From: Litorilinea aerophila
GTDB taxonomy: Bacteria; Chloroflexota; Anaerolineae; Caldilineales; Caldilineaceae
Direction: 5' to 3'
Length of the DNA stretch: 35,763 nucleotides
Assembly: GCA_945897075.1 (NCBI GenBank)
Contig: CAMDEX010000027.1
Span: 1 to 35,763, forward strand
Under the pieces are notes generated by a model. The model made no database searches. It was given only the letters and a program-made list of their open reading frames with translations, and was not told the DNA's origin. Made by a program: the position numbers and the translations under genes. The stretch's first letter is position 1. The number at the start of each line of letters is the position of its first letter. Of the stretch, positions 1 to 6,995 are shown piece after piece.

Positions 1-112
1 GACGCTGCCAGAGCATCTGGCAGACCTGGACAATCTCTTGGCGTAGCTGCTGTTCGCTCTTGCGCGCTTTGGGCGCTGCGCTGCGCTGGTAGCGTATTAG
101 TGTTTCACTCAC
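1..112 (-). CDS. Class II aldolase paralogue, 5' part only (runs off the window)
   Basis: The minus strand from position 112 down to 1 encodes the first 37 residues of a second class II aldolase. It starts with GTG at 112-110, with a GGAG ribosome binding site 7 nt upstream. Its peptide differs from the start of the plus-strand aldolase at 193 by only two residues of 37 (I28V and K32Q). At DNA level I count about 12 differences over 112 nt, roughly 89% identity. The two genes point away from each other and share an 80-nt spacer. The rest of this copy lies outside the window, so I cannot say whether it is intact. The differences are mostly synonymous, which suggests that both copies have been under selection since duplication. 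Confidence 0.85.
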   Translation of the reverse strand, partial: MSETLIRYQRSAAPKARKSEQQLRQEIVQVCQMLWQR

Positions 113-130
113 AACGATTCTCCATTGTAA

Positions 131-176
131 GTCGGACTGACAGTCCGACCGGCGTAAGTCGGACTAACAGTCCGAC
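131..176. repeat. Two tandem copies of a dispersed hairpin repeat between divergent aldolase genes
   Basis: Positions 131-149 and 158-176 are near-identical short palindromes with stem GTCGGACT / AGTCCGAC and a 3-nt loop. Each is preceded by GTAA, and the second is followed by CTAC. Related hairpins occur at 12420-12450 and 32232-32258. The second copy ends only a few bases before the ribosome binding site of the plus-strand aldolase. A hairpin in this spot could affect the 5' end of either divergent mRNA. No U-tract follows, so it is not a standard terminator. Confidence 0.8.
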
Positions 177-192
177 CTACAGAGGAGAAGCT

Positions 193-972
193 GTGAGCGA
201 AACACTGATTCGATACCAGCGCAGTGCAGCGCCCAAAGCGCGCAAAAGCGAACAGCAACTACGCCAGGAGATCATCCAGGTCTGCAAGATGCTCTGGCAG
301 CGCCAATACGTGGCCGCCAACGACGGCAACGTCAGCGTGCGCCTGGGGCCAGATCGCTTTCTGTGTACCCCCTCCGGTTACAGCAAAGGGCTGATCGAGG
401 CGGATGAACTGATTGTCGTGGATTCGAATGTGGAGATTGTCGGACCCAGCTACGGGCCGAAGCGTTATCTGCGCCCCACCAGCGAAATGCTCCTCCATCT
501 GGAAGCCTATCGCCAGCGTCCGGATGTGGAGGCGGTGGTCCACGCCCACCCGCCCACGGCCATCGCCCTCAGCATCGCCGGCATCAGCCTGGCCCACTGT
601 CTGATCCCCGATGTGGTGTTGGGTTTGGGGCTGATCCCCACCAGCGACTACGCCACCCCTGCCAGCCGGGAAGGGGCCGAGGTGATCCGGGAACTGATCA
701 AACGGTACGATGCGATTGTCCTGCAACGCCACGGCAGCGTCACTGTGGGCGGATCGGTGCTGGAAGCGTACCTGCGGCTGGAAAAATTGGAGCAAGCCGC
801 GCAGATCACCAAAACCGTCTACGAGCTGCGCCGCCCGAATCCCCTGCCCCAGGCCGAGGTGGACAAGCTGGTGGCCTGGCGCGAGGAGCAGGGGCTGCTG
901 CGTCCCGGCCAGTACGAAGATATTTGTGTGGTGTGCGGGGTGAACCACCAGGCGGAGTGTGGGTGCAATTGA
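193..972 (+). CDS. Class II aldolase/adducin family protein (fuculose-phosphate aldolase-like)
   Basis: A 259-residue protein of the class II (zinc) aldolase/adducin family, which cleaves phosphorylated ketoses, or in some members dehydrates or epimerises them. The metal-site pattern is visible: SEMLLH with candidate catalytic Glu98, VVHAHPP with His117 and His119, and QRHGSV with His180. The GTG start at 193 is preferred because AGAGGAG lies just upstream; the longer frame back to 100 would translate the hairpin repeats. The tail is Cys-rich (CVVCG, then AECGCN), unusual for the family, and might bind a metal. A near-identical 5' end is encoded divergently at 1-112. The substrate cannot be told from sequence; alternatives include methylthioribulose-phosphate dehydratase-like members. 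Confidence 0.85.
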   Translation: MSETLIRYQRSAAPKARKSEQQLRQEIIQVCKMLWQRQYVAANDGNVSVRLGPDRFLCTPSGYSKGLIEADELIVVDSNVEIVGPSYGPKRYLRPTSEMLLHLEAYRQRPDVEAVVHAHPPTAIALSIAGISLAHCLIPDVVLGLGLIPTSDYATPASREGAEVIRELIKRYDAIVLQRHGSVTVGGSVLEAYLRLEKLEQAAQITKTVYELRRPNPLPQAEVDKLVAWREEQGLLRPGQYEDICVVCGVNHQAECGCN

Positions 973-980
973 CCCATTGA

Positions 981-1043
981 CAGTAGACCGCAACGGATAG
1001 CGGGGTTATCTGTGGTCCGTCGTCTGTCGTCTGCTGTCTACTG
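981..1043. repeat. Imperfect inverted repeat, dispersed-repeat type
   Basis: CAGTAGAC at 981-988 is matched by GTCTACTG at 1036-1043, with a run of GTC/CTG-rich words between. The 11-mer CAGTAGACCGC at 981-991 recurs as its reverse complement at 16991-17001, upstream of the BTAD regulator. This looks like debris of a low-complexity dispersed repeat lying between the convergent aldolase and brnA-like genes. It has no U-tract. Confidence 0.4.
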
Positions 1044-1050
1044 ATTTAGG

Positions 1051-1347
1051 TTACTCGTTCGTTGTATACTGTGCTACATACTCCCGCAAAACGCGGTTGA
1101 TGCGGGTCTGATATCCTCCGCCGCGCGGGGCTTCGCCATGATTTTTGAACCACGCAATCAGGTCAGCATCGAGTCGTAGGGTTATCTGCTGTTTAATGGG
1201 ACGATAGAACACCCCGCGCTTTGCACCACTCCAGTCTGGTGTTTCTGGTATGTCCAACGTGTCAATCTGCTCATCTGGCAGATTGGCAAGCGCGGCAAGC
1301 TCTGCCTGTTGTTCTGGGGTAAGCTGACTAGAATTCGCCGTTTTCAT
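1051..1347 (-). CDS. brnA: BrnA-type antitoxin / DNA-binding protein (no BrnT partner)
   Basis: A 98-residue protein with the C-terminal ribbon-helix-helix-like region of the BrnA antitoxin family: a basic strand segment (KQQITLRLDADLIAWFK) followed by GYQTRINRVLREYV. BrnA normally neutralises the ribonuclease toxin BrnT and represses its own operon. No BrnT gene lies next to it. Instead its ATG overlaps the stop of the Toprim-like gene by 4 nt (ATGA at 1344-1347), and GAGGAGG sits 5 nt before the start. It is therefore the third gene of a coupled ATPase-Toprim-BrnA cassette. I infer that it may autoregulate the cassette or restrain its effector. A family assignment as a stand-alone BrnA homologue is also possible. 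Confidence 0.8.
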   Translation of the reverse strand: MKTANSSQLTPEQQAELAALANLPDEQIDTLDIPETPDWSGAKRGVFYRPIKQQITLRLDADLIAWFKNHGEAPRGGGYQTRINRVLREYVAQYTTNE

Positions 1348-2006
1348 AAATCCTCCTCTCGTGCGGGAATGTGAGAGACAAAAAGACGCTGAATCCAGTC
1401 AACAAACTGCGCGGCCAGGGGTGATTCTGGGTTCAGCGCTTTGGCGGTGAGGGCCGTTCCCATTGGCATCCCCGGTGGGTCTTGCCAGGCAAGCCAGGTG
1501 TGCAGCAGCGATTTGGAACGATGCGCCGGGCGGTAGCGCTGCATGTTTCTTTGCTCCAGCGCAGCAACCGTCTCCTCTGCCATCAGAATCAACGGGTCGG
1601 CAGAGTCAATCAACAGACGGCTGAAATCCTCAATGTTACCGGTCAATGCGTTGTTCGGCATCATCCACACGCCGATGCGGGGCAATGAAAGGCTGTCAAG
1701 AACAAATCCTGCGGTGTCAGGTTGCTTGGGAATAGAGAGGTAGCCGATCTGTTGTAGACGATTGCTTACCGCCTGCCAGCGCTGGGTTGGGTTTTCATCT
1801 GCATCAATGACAACTCCCAGCTTGCGCATACCGGGACGCTTCAAGCGGGGTGAAAGCTCTCGCAGCAAAGACTCAATACCGTCTTCGATTGTCTCGACTT
1901 TGAAAGTTTGCGGGACAGCGTAATGCTTGCACAACGCCCAGATGACATGACGATCATTTTTCCCTTCTACCAACAATTGATCGACGAAAGGGTTTTGACT
2001 GAGCAT
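1344..2006 (-). CDS. DUF3226 family Toprim-like protein, putative nuclease effector
   Basis: A 220-residue protein. The N-terminus carries the Toprim signature: LLVEGKND with Glu14 and Asp18, then LGVVIDADENP with Asp68 and Asp70. The later stretch WMMPNN followed by GNIEDF matches the conserved MPDN...LEDF region of DUF3226 as I know it. Toprim domains use these acidic residues to bind Mg2+ for nicking or phosphotransfer. In OLD, Gabija and PARIS systems a Toprim nuclease works with an ABC-type ATPase, and the gene 4 nt upstream here encodes just such an ATPase. The start at 2006 has only a weak ribosome binding site, consistent with translational coupling. Function as a nuclease is inferred, not shown. 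Confidence 0.75.
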   Translation of the reverse strand: MLSQNPFVDQLLVEGKNDRHVIWALCKHYAVPQTFKVETIEDGIESLLRELSPRLKRPGMRKLGVVIDADENPTQRWQAVSNRLQQIGYLSIPKQPDTAGFVLDSLSLPRIGVWMMPNNALTGNIEDFSRLLIDSADPLILMAEETVAALEQRNMQRYRPAHRSKSLLHTWLAWQDPPGMPMGTALTAKALNPESPLAAQFVDWIQRLFVSHIPAREEDL

Positions 2007-2010
2007 TCGA

Positions 2011-3081
2011 TTATCTCACTTCAATCCACCGTTGTACTGCAATTGATAATTCTTCAGGTGTATAGGGAATTACTTTCATAGACTTTGGAAACCGTTCAAG
2101 CCGAAACAAAACACCTGTTCCATCTGGCTGATCTTGAAGTGTAAGACCAAAAGAACTTACACAATCCCAACTATGGGTAGACGCAAAGACTTGGCAGTCA
2201 AGACGCTGTGCCGTCTCAAAAATAGTCCGCCAAACGTCGTTTAGCACAGTGTGATGAAGACCGGTGTCAATTTCGTCAATGAGCAGAACGCCCTTCTCCG
2301 CATTTACCAATGAAGCGATTATGGCAAGTATTCGCCTCATCCCGTCTCCCAGACTTCCCAAAGGGACTGGCGTCGCTTGGTCGGCAAGTTTTACGAGAAT
2401 GCCGCTGTTGGATGTTCTCTGGCTCGTGAAGCTGATCCGCTGCACATCGGGATCGAGAATCTGTAGCGCACTGACGACTTTATCCTCCTTATCTGTCAGG
2501 GTAATCTGATCCCATAAAGAAGCTATTTGCTCGTATGTTAGATACGCAGTCGTCACCGAAAGAACTGGGCTGGCGCTGCTATCTTTTGGTCGCCAGGATC
2601 GGGAGAGCTTTTCGTTGATTGTTCCCTGTTCATTAACAGGAAATTCAAATTGATGATTGTCCCCAAACTCGATCACAAGGCGGTCAACGATCGGCGCATC
2701 TTCAGCCTGTCGAAGTAGCTCTAATTGCTGTGCTGCTTCAGCCAAATAGAGGCGAACAGAGAGAGTACGCTGGTTGTAGCCCCGAATATCTATTCGTTCT
2801 TTGTAACTGAGCTGGTGATCAGCAAACAGATGAGATATCTGATAACTGCGAAGATTGGGCAGGCGGATGTCATCTCTTGACGGTAGCGTTACCTCTCCTC
2901 GTTGGCCCAATAAATCGAAAATTGCCGAAGGATTGCCCTGGTTCGCCAGGAGATAGATGGCCTCGAGCAGACTGCTTTTCCCACTATTATTAAGACCGAC
3001 AAAAAGGTTTACACGCGCGAGATCATCAATTTGAAAATCCGAAAATAGACGAAAGTTGTTGATACGAATGCTGTCAAACAT
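2011..3081 (-). CDS. AAA/ABC-type ATPase, OLD-like (AAA_15/AAA_21)
   Basis: A 356-residue ATPase. The N-terminus MFDSIRINNFRLF leads into Walker A, GLNNSGKSS (about residues 29-37), as in OLD/RecF-like ATPases. A signature-like GSLGDGMRR, Walker B LLIDEIDTGLHH and the switch motif ASTHSWD follow. There is no nuclease domain in this chain; the Toprim part is encoded by the next gene. I chose ATG at 3081 because AAGGA lies just upstream; the open frame extends to 3120 without a better site. GC content is near 50% in sampled lines, against about 58-60% in a sampled neighbouring gene, which suggests horizontal acquisition. It is probably the sensor or motor of the cassette. An ordinary housekeeping SMC-like role is less likely given the context. 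Confidence 0.85.
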   Translation of the reverse strand: MFDSIRINNFRLFSDFQIDDLARVNLFVGLNNSGKSSLLEAIYLLANQGNPSAIFDLLGQRGEVTLPSRDDIRLPNLRSYQISHLFADHQLSYKERIDIRGYNQRTLSVRLYLAEAAQQLELLRQAEDAPIVDRLVIEFGDNHQFEFPVNEQGTINEKLSRSWRPKDSSASPVLSVTTAYLTYEQIASLWDQITLTDKEDKVVSALQILDPDVQRISFTSQRTSNSGILVKLADQATPVPLGSLGDGMRRILAIIASLVNAEKGVLLIDEIDTGLHHTVLNDVWRTIFETAQRLDCQVFASTHSWDCVSSFGLTLQDQPDGTGVLFRLERFPKSMKVIPYTPEELSIAVQRWIEVR

Positions 3082-3166
3082 CGTGTCCTTCCATTCTCCA
3101 TCAGCCCGGGGGCACGTCAATAATACACATACACAGGCGATATCGAGACTCTTCTCTTTTTGTCAG

Positions 3167-3193
3167 TTTATAACGAGTGAACCTGATCTGCAA
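3167..3193 (-). promoter_or_regulatory. Possible sigma70-type promoter for the ATPase-Toprim-BrnA cassette
   Basis: On the minus strand TTGCAG (3193-3188) and TATAAA (3172-3167) are separated by 15 nt, shorter than ideal. They lie about 90 nt upstream of the ATPase start, in the gap after the DUF255 gene on the same strand. This is the only AT-rich box pair I see there, and the call is weak. Confidence 0.25.
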
Positions 3194-3209
3194 GCCATCG
3201 GTTGATGCG

Positions 3210-5255
3210 TTACATCAGCAGCTCCCCCAACGCCTCCCCATCCGTCACCGGCAGCTTGCACGCAAAATTCTCGCAAACGTAGGCGGCTGGTTTGCCGTCC
3301 ACCAGTCCACGCCCTTCCAGCAGAGGCAGGGGATTCTCTTCATCGGGCCGCTTGAGCGCGACGACGGTGTGGGGTAAATAACGACGGTACACGACGCCCA
3401 GCAGCGCCTGGGTAGCTGGGTCTTCGGGATCGCCCACGACCGCCACCTCCTGGCTGGGATGCAGATAGTCGTCCAGCGCACCCAGCAGACGGCCAAAGCC
3501 CGTGGGCTGCTGGGCCATGGCCGAGGCCATCGGCGCAAAGATGCGGCTGGCTTCGTGGCGGTAGCCGTCGTTGCCCGTCAGTTTGGCCAGGCGCAGCAGC
3601 GACTCGGCGGCCAGGCTGTTGCCGCTGGGGATGGCATTGTCAATAAAATCCTTGCGCCGCACCACCAGACGCTCGTGATCCGCGCCTGTCTGGAAAAGCC
3701 CGCCGCCGTCGCTGTCGCCGAACTGCTCCAAAAATAGGCGGGTCAGACGGCTGGCTTCGGCCAACCAGCGCAGATCAAAGGTGGATTCGTAGAGCGCAAT
3801 CAGACCGCGCACAAAAGCGGCGTAGTCTTCCAAATAGGCGTTCAACTTCGCCTGCCCGTCTTTGTAAGATCGGTAGAGTTTGCCATCTGCCTGGCTCATT
3901 TTTCCCAGCACAAAGTTGGCGGCGTCTTGCGCGGCAGTCAACGCATCGGTCCGCTCCAGCGCCACACCGACTTCGGCCAGGGCGTGGATCATCAGCCCGT
4001 TCCACTCGGCCAGAATCTTCTCATCCCGCGCCGGTTTGATACGCTTTTCTCGCTCAACAAACAACTTTTGGCGCATTGCCAGCAGACGCTGTTCCAACTC
4101 GCCCGCTGTCAGCCCGGCGCTTTTCGCCACCTGTTCCAGCGGGCGCACGATATTCAGAATCGTGTGTCCCTCAAAATTGCCCCTTGCTGTGACGCCGTAG
4201 ACCTGACCGAAAAGGGCTGCGTCCTCCTTACCCAGAATCGCCTCGATTTCGGTGGGCGTCCAGACGAAGAATTTGCCCTCTTCGCCTTCGCTGTCCGCGT
4301 CCTGGGTGCTGTAGAAGCCACCCTCCGGGCTGGTCATCTCGCGCAGTACGTAATCGGTCGTCTCGTTGACCACCCGGCGGAAAAGTTCGCGCCCGCTGAT
4401 CTTCCAGAGGTTCAGGTTGCTGCGCAGAAGTTGGGCGTTGTCGTAGAGCATCTTTTCGAAGTGGGGCACCAGCCAGATGCGGTCCACGCTGTAGCGGTGG
4501 AAGCCGCCACCCAACTGGTCGTAGATGCCCCCTTCGGCCATCTTTGCCAGCGTCGTCTCGGCCATTGACAAAATGTCCGGATCACCTGTACGGGCGTACT
4601 GGCTCATCGCAAAGTCCAGCGTCATCGGTTGGGGGAATTTGGGCTGGCTGCCAAAGCCGCCGTACTGATCGTCGAAGTATTGCTGGAGTTTGCTCACAGC
4701 TTCGATCAGAATCTGTGTGTCGAGATTGTCCCCGCTGGCAGCAATCGCTCCCGAACGGGCCAGGGCTGCGGTCAACCGTTCGGCCTGGCCTTCGATGTCG
4801 GCGCGCTTGTTGGCGTAGGCGTCGGAGACGGCGATGAGAATCTGTTGGAAACTGGGCATACCGTAGCGGGGCGCGGGGGGGAAATAGGTGCCGCCGTAAA
4901 AGGGCTGGCCTTCCGGGGTCAGGAAGACGCTCATCGGCCAGCCGCCGCTGCCGGTCATCGCTTGCACCGCGTCCATATAAATCGCGTCGAGGTCGGGGCG
5001 CTCTTCCCGGTCTACTTTGATGCAGACAAAGCGGGCGTTCATCAGCGCGGCGGTCTGCTCGTCCTCGAAGCTTTCTTTTTCCATGACGTGGCACCAATGG
5101 CACGCGCTGTAACCTATACTTAAGAATATGGGCCTATCCTCGGTTTGGGCGACAGCCAGGGCCTCTGCACCCCAGGGAAACCACTCCACCGGGTTGTGCG
5201 CGTGTTGGAGCAGATAGGGCGAAGTCTCGTGGGCAAGCCGGTTGGTGTGGGTCAT
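3210..5255 (-). CDS. Thioredoxin domain-containing protein, DUF255 / YyaL family
   Basis: A 681-residue soluble protein of the DUF255 family (bacterial YyaL, animal SPATA20). The N-terminal thioredoxin-like domain begins [19 protein letters not shown] and contains the redox motif CHWC (Cys52-Cys55) followed by HVMEKESF and [11 protein letters not shown], all hallmarks of the family. The long C-terminal part is an (alpha/alpha)6 glycosidase-like barrel region with conserved AEWNGLMI and RSYKDG stretches. Family biochemistry is poorly known. Full length matches relatives. ATG at 5255 is preferred over 5267 because GGAAGAG precedes it by a few bases. It is transcribed away from the nuclease-ATPase gene at 5403 and toward the ATPase cassette. 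Confidence 0.93.
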   Translation of the reverse strand: MTHTNRLAHETSPYLLQHAHNPVEWFPWGAEALAVAQTEDRPIFLSIGYSACHWCHVMEKESFEDEQTAALMNARFVCIKVDREERPDLDAIYMDAVQAMTGSGGWPMSVFLTPEGQPFYGGTYFPPAPRYGMPSFQQILIAVSDAYANKRADIEGQAERLTAALARSGAIAASGDNLDTQILIEAVSKLQQYFDDQYGGFGSQPKFPQPMTLDFAMSQYARTGDPDILSMAETTLAKMAEGGIYDQLGGGFHRYSVDRIWLVPHFEKMLYDNAQLLRSNLNLWKISGRELFRRVVNETTDYVLREMTSPEGGFYSTQDADSEGEEGKFFVWTPTEIEAILGKEDAALFGQVYGVTARGNFEGHTILNIVRPLEQVAKSAGLTAGELEQRLLAMRQKLFVEREKRIKPARDEKILAEWNGLMIHALAEVGVALERTDALTAAQDAANFVLGKMSQADGKLYRSYKDGQAKLNAYLEDYAAFVRGLIALYESTFDLRWLAEASRLTRLFLEQFGDSDGGGLFQTGADHERLVVRRKDFIDNAIPSGNSLAAESLLRLAKLTGNDGYRHEASRIFAPMASAMAQQPTGFGRLLGALDDYLHPSQEVAVVGDPEDPATQALLGVVYRRYLPHTVVALKRPDEENPLPLLEGRGLVDGKPAAYVCENFACKLPVTDGEALGELLM

Positions 5256-5291
5256 TGTCTCTTCCATTGATTATGTTCTGTGGTTCGGATG

Positions 5292-5304
5292 GGTATAGTA
5301 TACC
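5292..5304. promoter_or_regulatory. 13-nt perfect palindrome in a divergent intergenic region
   Basis: GGTATAGTATACC forms a perfect palindrome around one central base, between the divergent DUF255 (start 5255) and nuclease-ATPase (start 5403) genes. It contains TATAGT on the plus strand and TATACT on the minus strand, so it could be an operator or part of back-to-back promoters. I find no convincing -35 box at the right distance on either strand. Confidence 0.35.
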
Positions 5305-5402
5305 ATAGAAAGCGGAAACTCTGGGCAGGAAACCGATTGACCGCCTGACCGATTTGGGGTAGAGTGGAATTCGACGGCTATCTGCTGCATAGGGAGGAAA
5401 GT

Positions 5403-6989
5403 ATGCGCTTCTTCAACACCGAAGGCCCCGTTGATTGTGACCGCCACTACTGTCTGCCGCCGCTGGGACGGTTGGACATGCAACAGGTGATGCTGCTGAT
5501 CGAGCAGTATAAATACTTCCTGCTCCACGCGCCGCGGCAGACGGGCAAAACCACCTGTCTGCTCGCCCTGGCCGATCACCTGAACGCGACAGGCCGCTAC
5601 CGGGCGGTCTACGCCAATCTGGAAGTGGCCCAGGCTTATCGGGAGAATGTGAACAGCGGTATGGCAGCCGTTGTTGAGCAAATTTCTCGCTCTGCTCGCG
5701 ATCAGATCGGCGATCAGAAGATCACAAAGCTGGCGCGACAGATCATCGAGAATTCAACCGGGGCAACGGCCGTGGAAGAATTCCTGACCCGCTGGTGTCA
5801 GGATGCGCCTCTGCCGACGGTTCTGCTGCTGGACGAAGTGGACTCGCTGGTAGGGGACACCCTCATTGCGCTGCTGCGCCAACTGCGCGCGGGCTACCCC
5901 AAACGTCCGGCCCAATTTCCCCAGACGGTCGTCCTCTGTGGCGTGCGCGACATCCAGGACTACCGCATCCAGTCCAGCGAAGGCAAGGCGGTCATCACCG
6001 GCGGCAGCGCCTTCAACATCAAAGCCAAATCCCTGCGCTTGGGCGACTTCGACCAAGCAGAGACCCGCTCCCTGCTGCTGGAACACACAAAAGAGAGCGG
6101 GCAAGAATTCACGCCCGCAGCGCTGGAACAAATTTGGGAATTGACAGCCGGCCAGCCCTGGCTGGTGAATGCCCTGGCCTATACGGCGACATTTGAAGTG
6201 GCAAAGGGACGCAAGCGTAGCAACCCGATCAGCGCAGATGTAATTTTGGCAGCCAAAGAACAACTGATTCTCAATCGAGTGACCCATCTTGACCAGTTGG
6301 CGGACAAGCTGAAAGAGCCGCGCGTGCAGCGAGTCATCGAACCGCTTCTGCGCGGCGACGATTTGGACGAGGACGCCAGCCGGGATGATCTCTCGTATGT
6401 CATTGATTTGGGGCTGGTGCGCCGGGCAGCCAACGGTCTTCAGGTTGCCAACCCCATCTACCGCGAAGTGATCCCCCGCGAACTGACGCTGATTGCCCAG
6501 ATCAATCTGGAGGCCCGCCAGCGCGCGGCCTGGTATGTGGAGAGCGACGGGCGGCTGAATCTGCCCAAATTGCTGGCAGCCTTCCAACAATTCTTCCGCG
6601 AGAACTCGGAAATCTGGCTGGAACGCTTCGACTACAAAGAGGCAGGCCCCCAACTGTTGATGCAAGCCTTCTTGCAGCGCATCATCAACGGCGGCGGACG
6701 GGTGGAGAGGGAATACGGCTTGGGACGCAAGCGCACCGACCTGCTGGTGATCTGGTCGCATCCCGGCGGCGTGCAGCGCGGGGTGATCGAACTGAAGATA
6801 CTCTCTGGCTCCCTGGAAAAGACGCTGGCCGAGGGGCTGGCCCAGACCTGGGAGTACACAGACCGCTGCGGCGCGGACGAATCCCACCTGATTATCTTCG
6901 ACCGGCGGGCGGGGCGCACTTGGGACGAGCGCATCTGGCAGCGCCAGGAGCAGTTCAACGGCCTGCCGATTACAGTTTGGGGGATGTAA
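5403..6989 (+). CDS. AAA ATPase with C-terminal PD-(D/E)XK nuclease domain
   Basis: A 528-residue two-part protein. The N-terminal ATPase has Walker A APRQTGKTT (residues 43-51) and Walker B LLLDEVDSL (Asp144-Glu145), then a winged-helix-like middle. The C-terminal domain carries the PD-(D/E)XK core: REYGLGRKRTDLLV with Asp446 and GVIELK with Glu463 and Lys465. Such proteins occur as solitary, often multi-copy genes in Bacteroidetes, Chloroflexota and archaea; their role is unsettled, with mobile-element or defence functions suspected. ATG at 5403 follows a strong GGGAGGAAA site. The solute-binding lipoprotein gene starts 6 nt after its stop, although the two share no obvious function. Confidence 0.85.
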   Translation: MRFFNTEGPVDCDRHYCLPPLGRLDMQQVMLLIEQYKYFLLHAPRQTGKTTCLLALADHLNATGRYRAVYANLEVAQAYRENVNSGMAAVVEQISRSARDQIGDQKITKLARQIIENSTGATAVEEFLTRWCQDAPLPTVLLLDEVDSLVGDTLIALLRQLRAGYPKRPAQFPQTVVLCGVRDIQDYRIQSSEGKAVITGGSAFNIKAKSLRLGDFDQAETRSLLLEHTKESGQEFTPAALEQIWELTAGQPWLVNALAYTATFEVAKGRKRSNPISADVILAAKEQLILNRVTHLDQLADKLKEPRVQRVIEPLLRGDDLDEDASRDDLSYVIDLGLVRRAANGLQVANPIYREVIPRELTLIAQINLEARQRAAWYVESDGRLNLPKLLAAFQQFFRENSEIWLERFDYKEAGPQLLMQAFLQRIINGGGRVEREYGLGRKRTDLLVIWSHPGGVQRGVIELKILSGSLEKTLAEGLAQTWEYTDRCGADESHLIIFDRRAGRTWDERIWQRQEQFNGLPITVWGM

Positions 6990-6995
6990 CGATTG

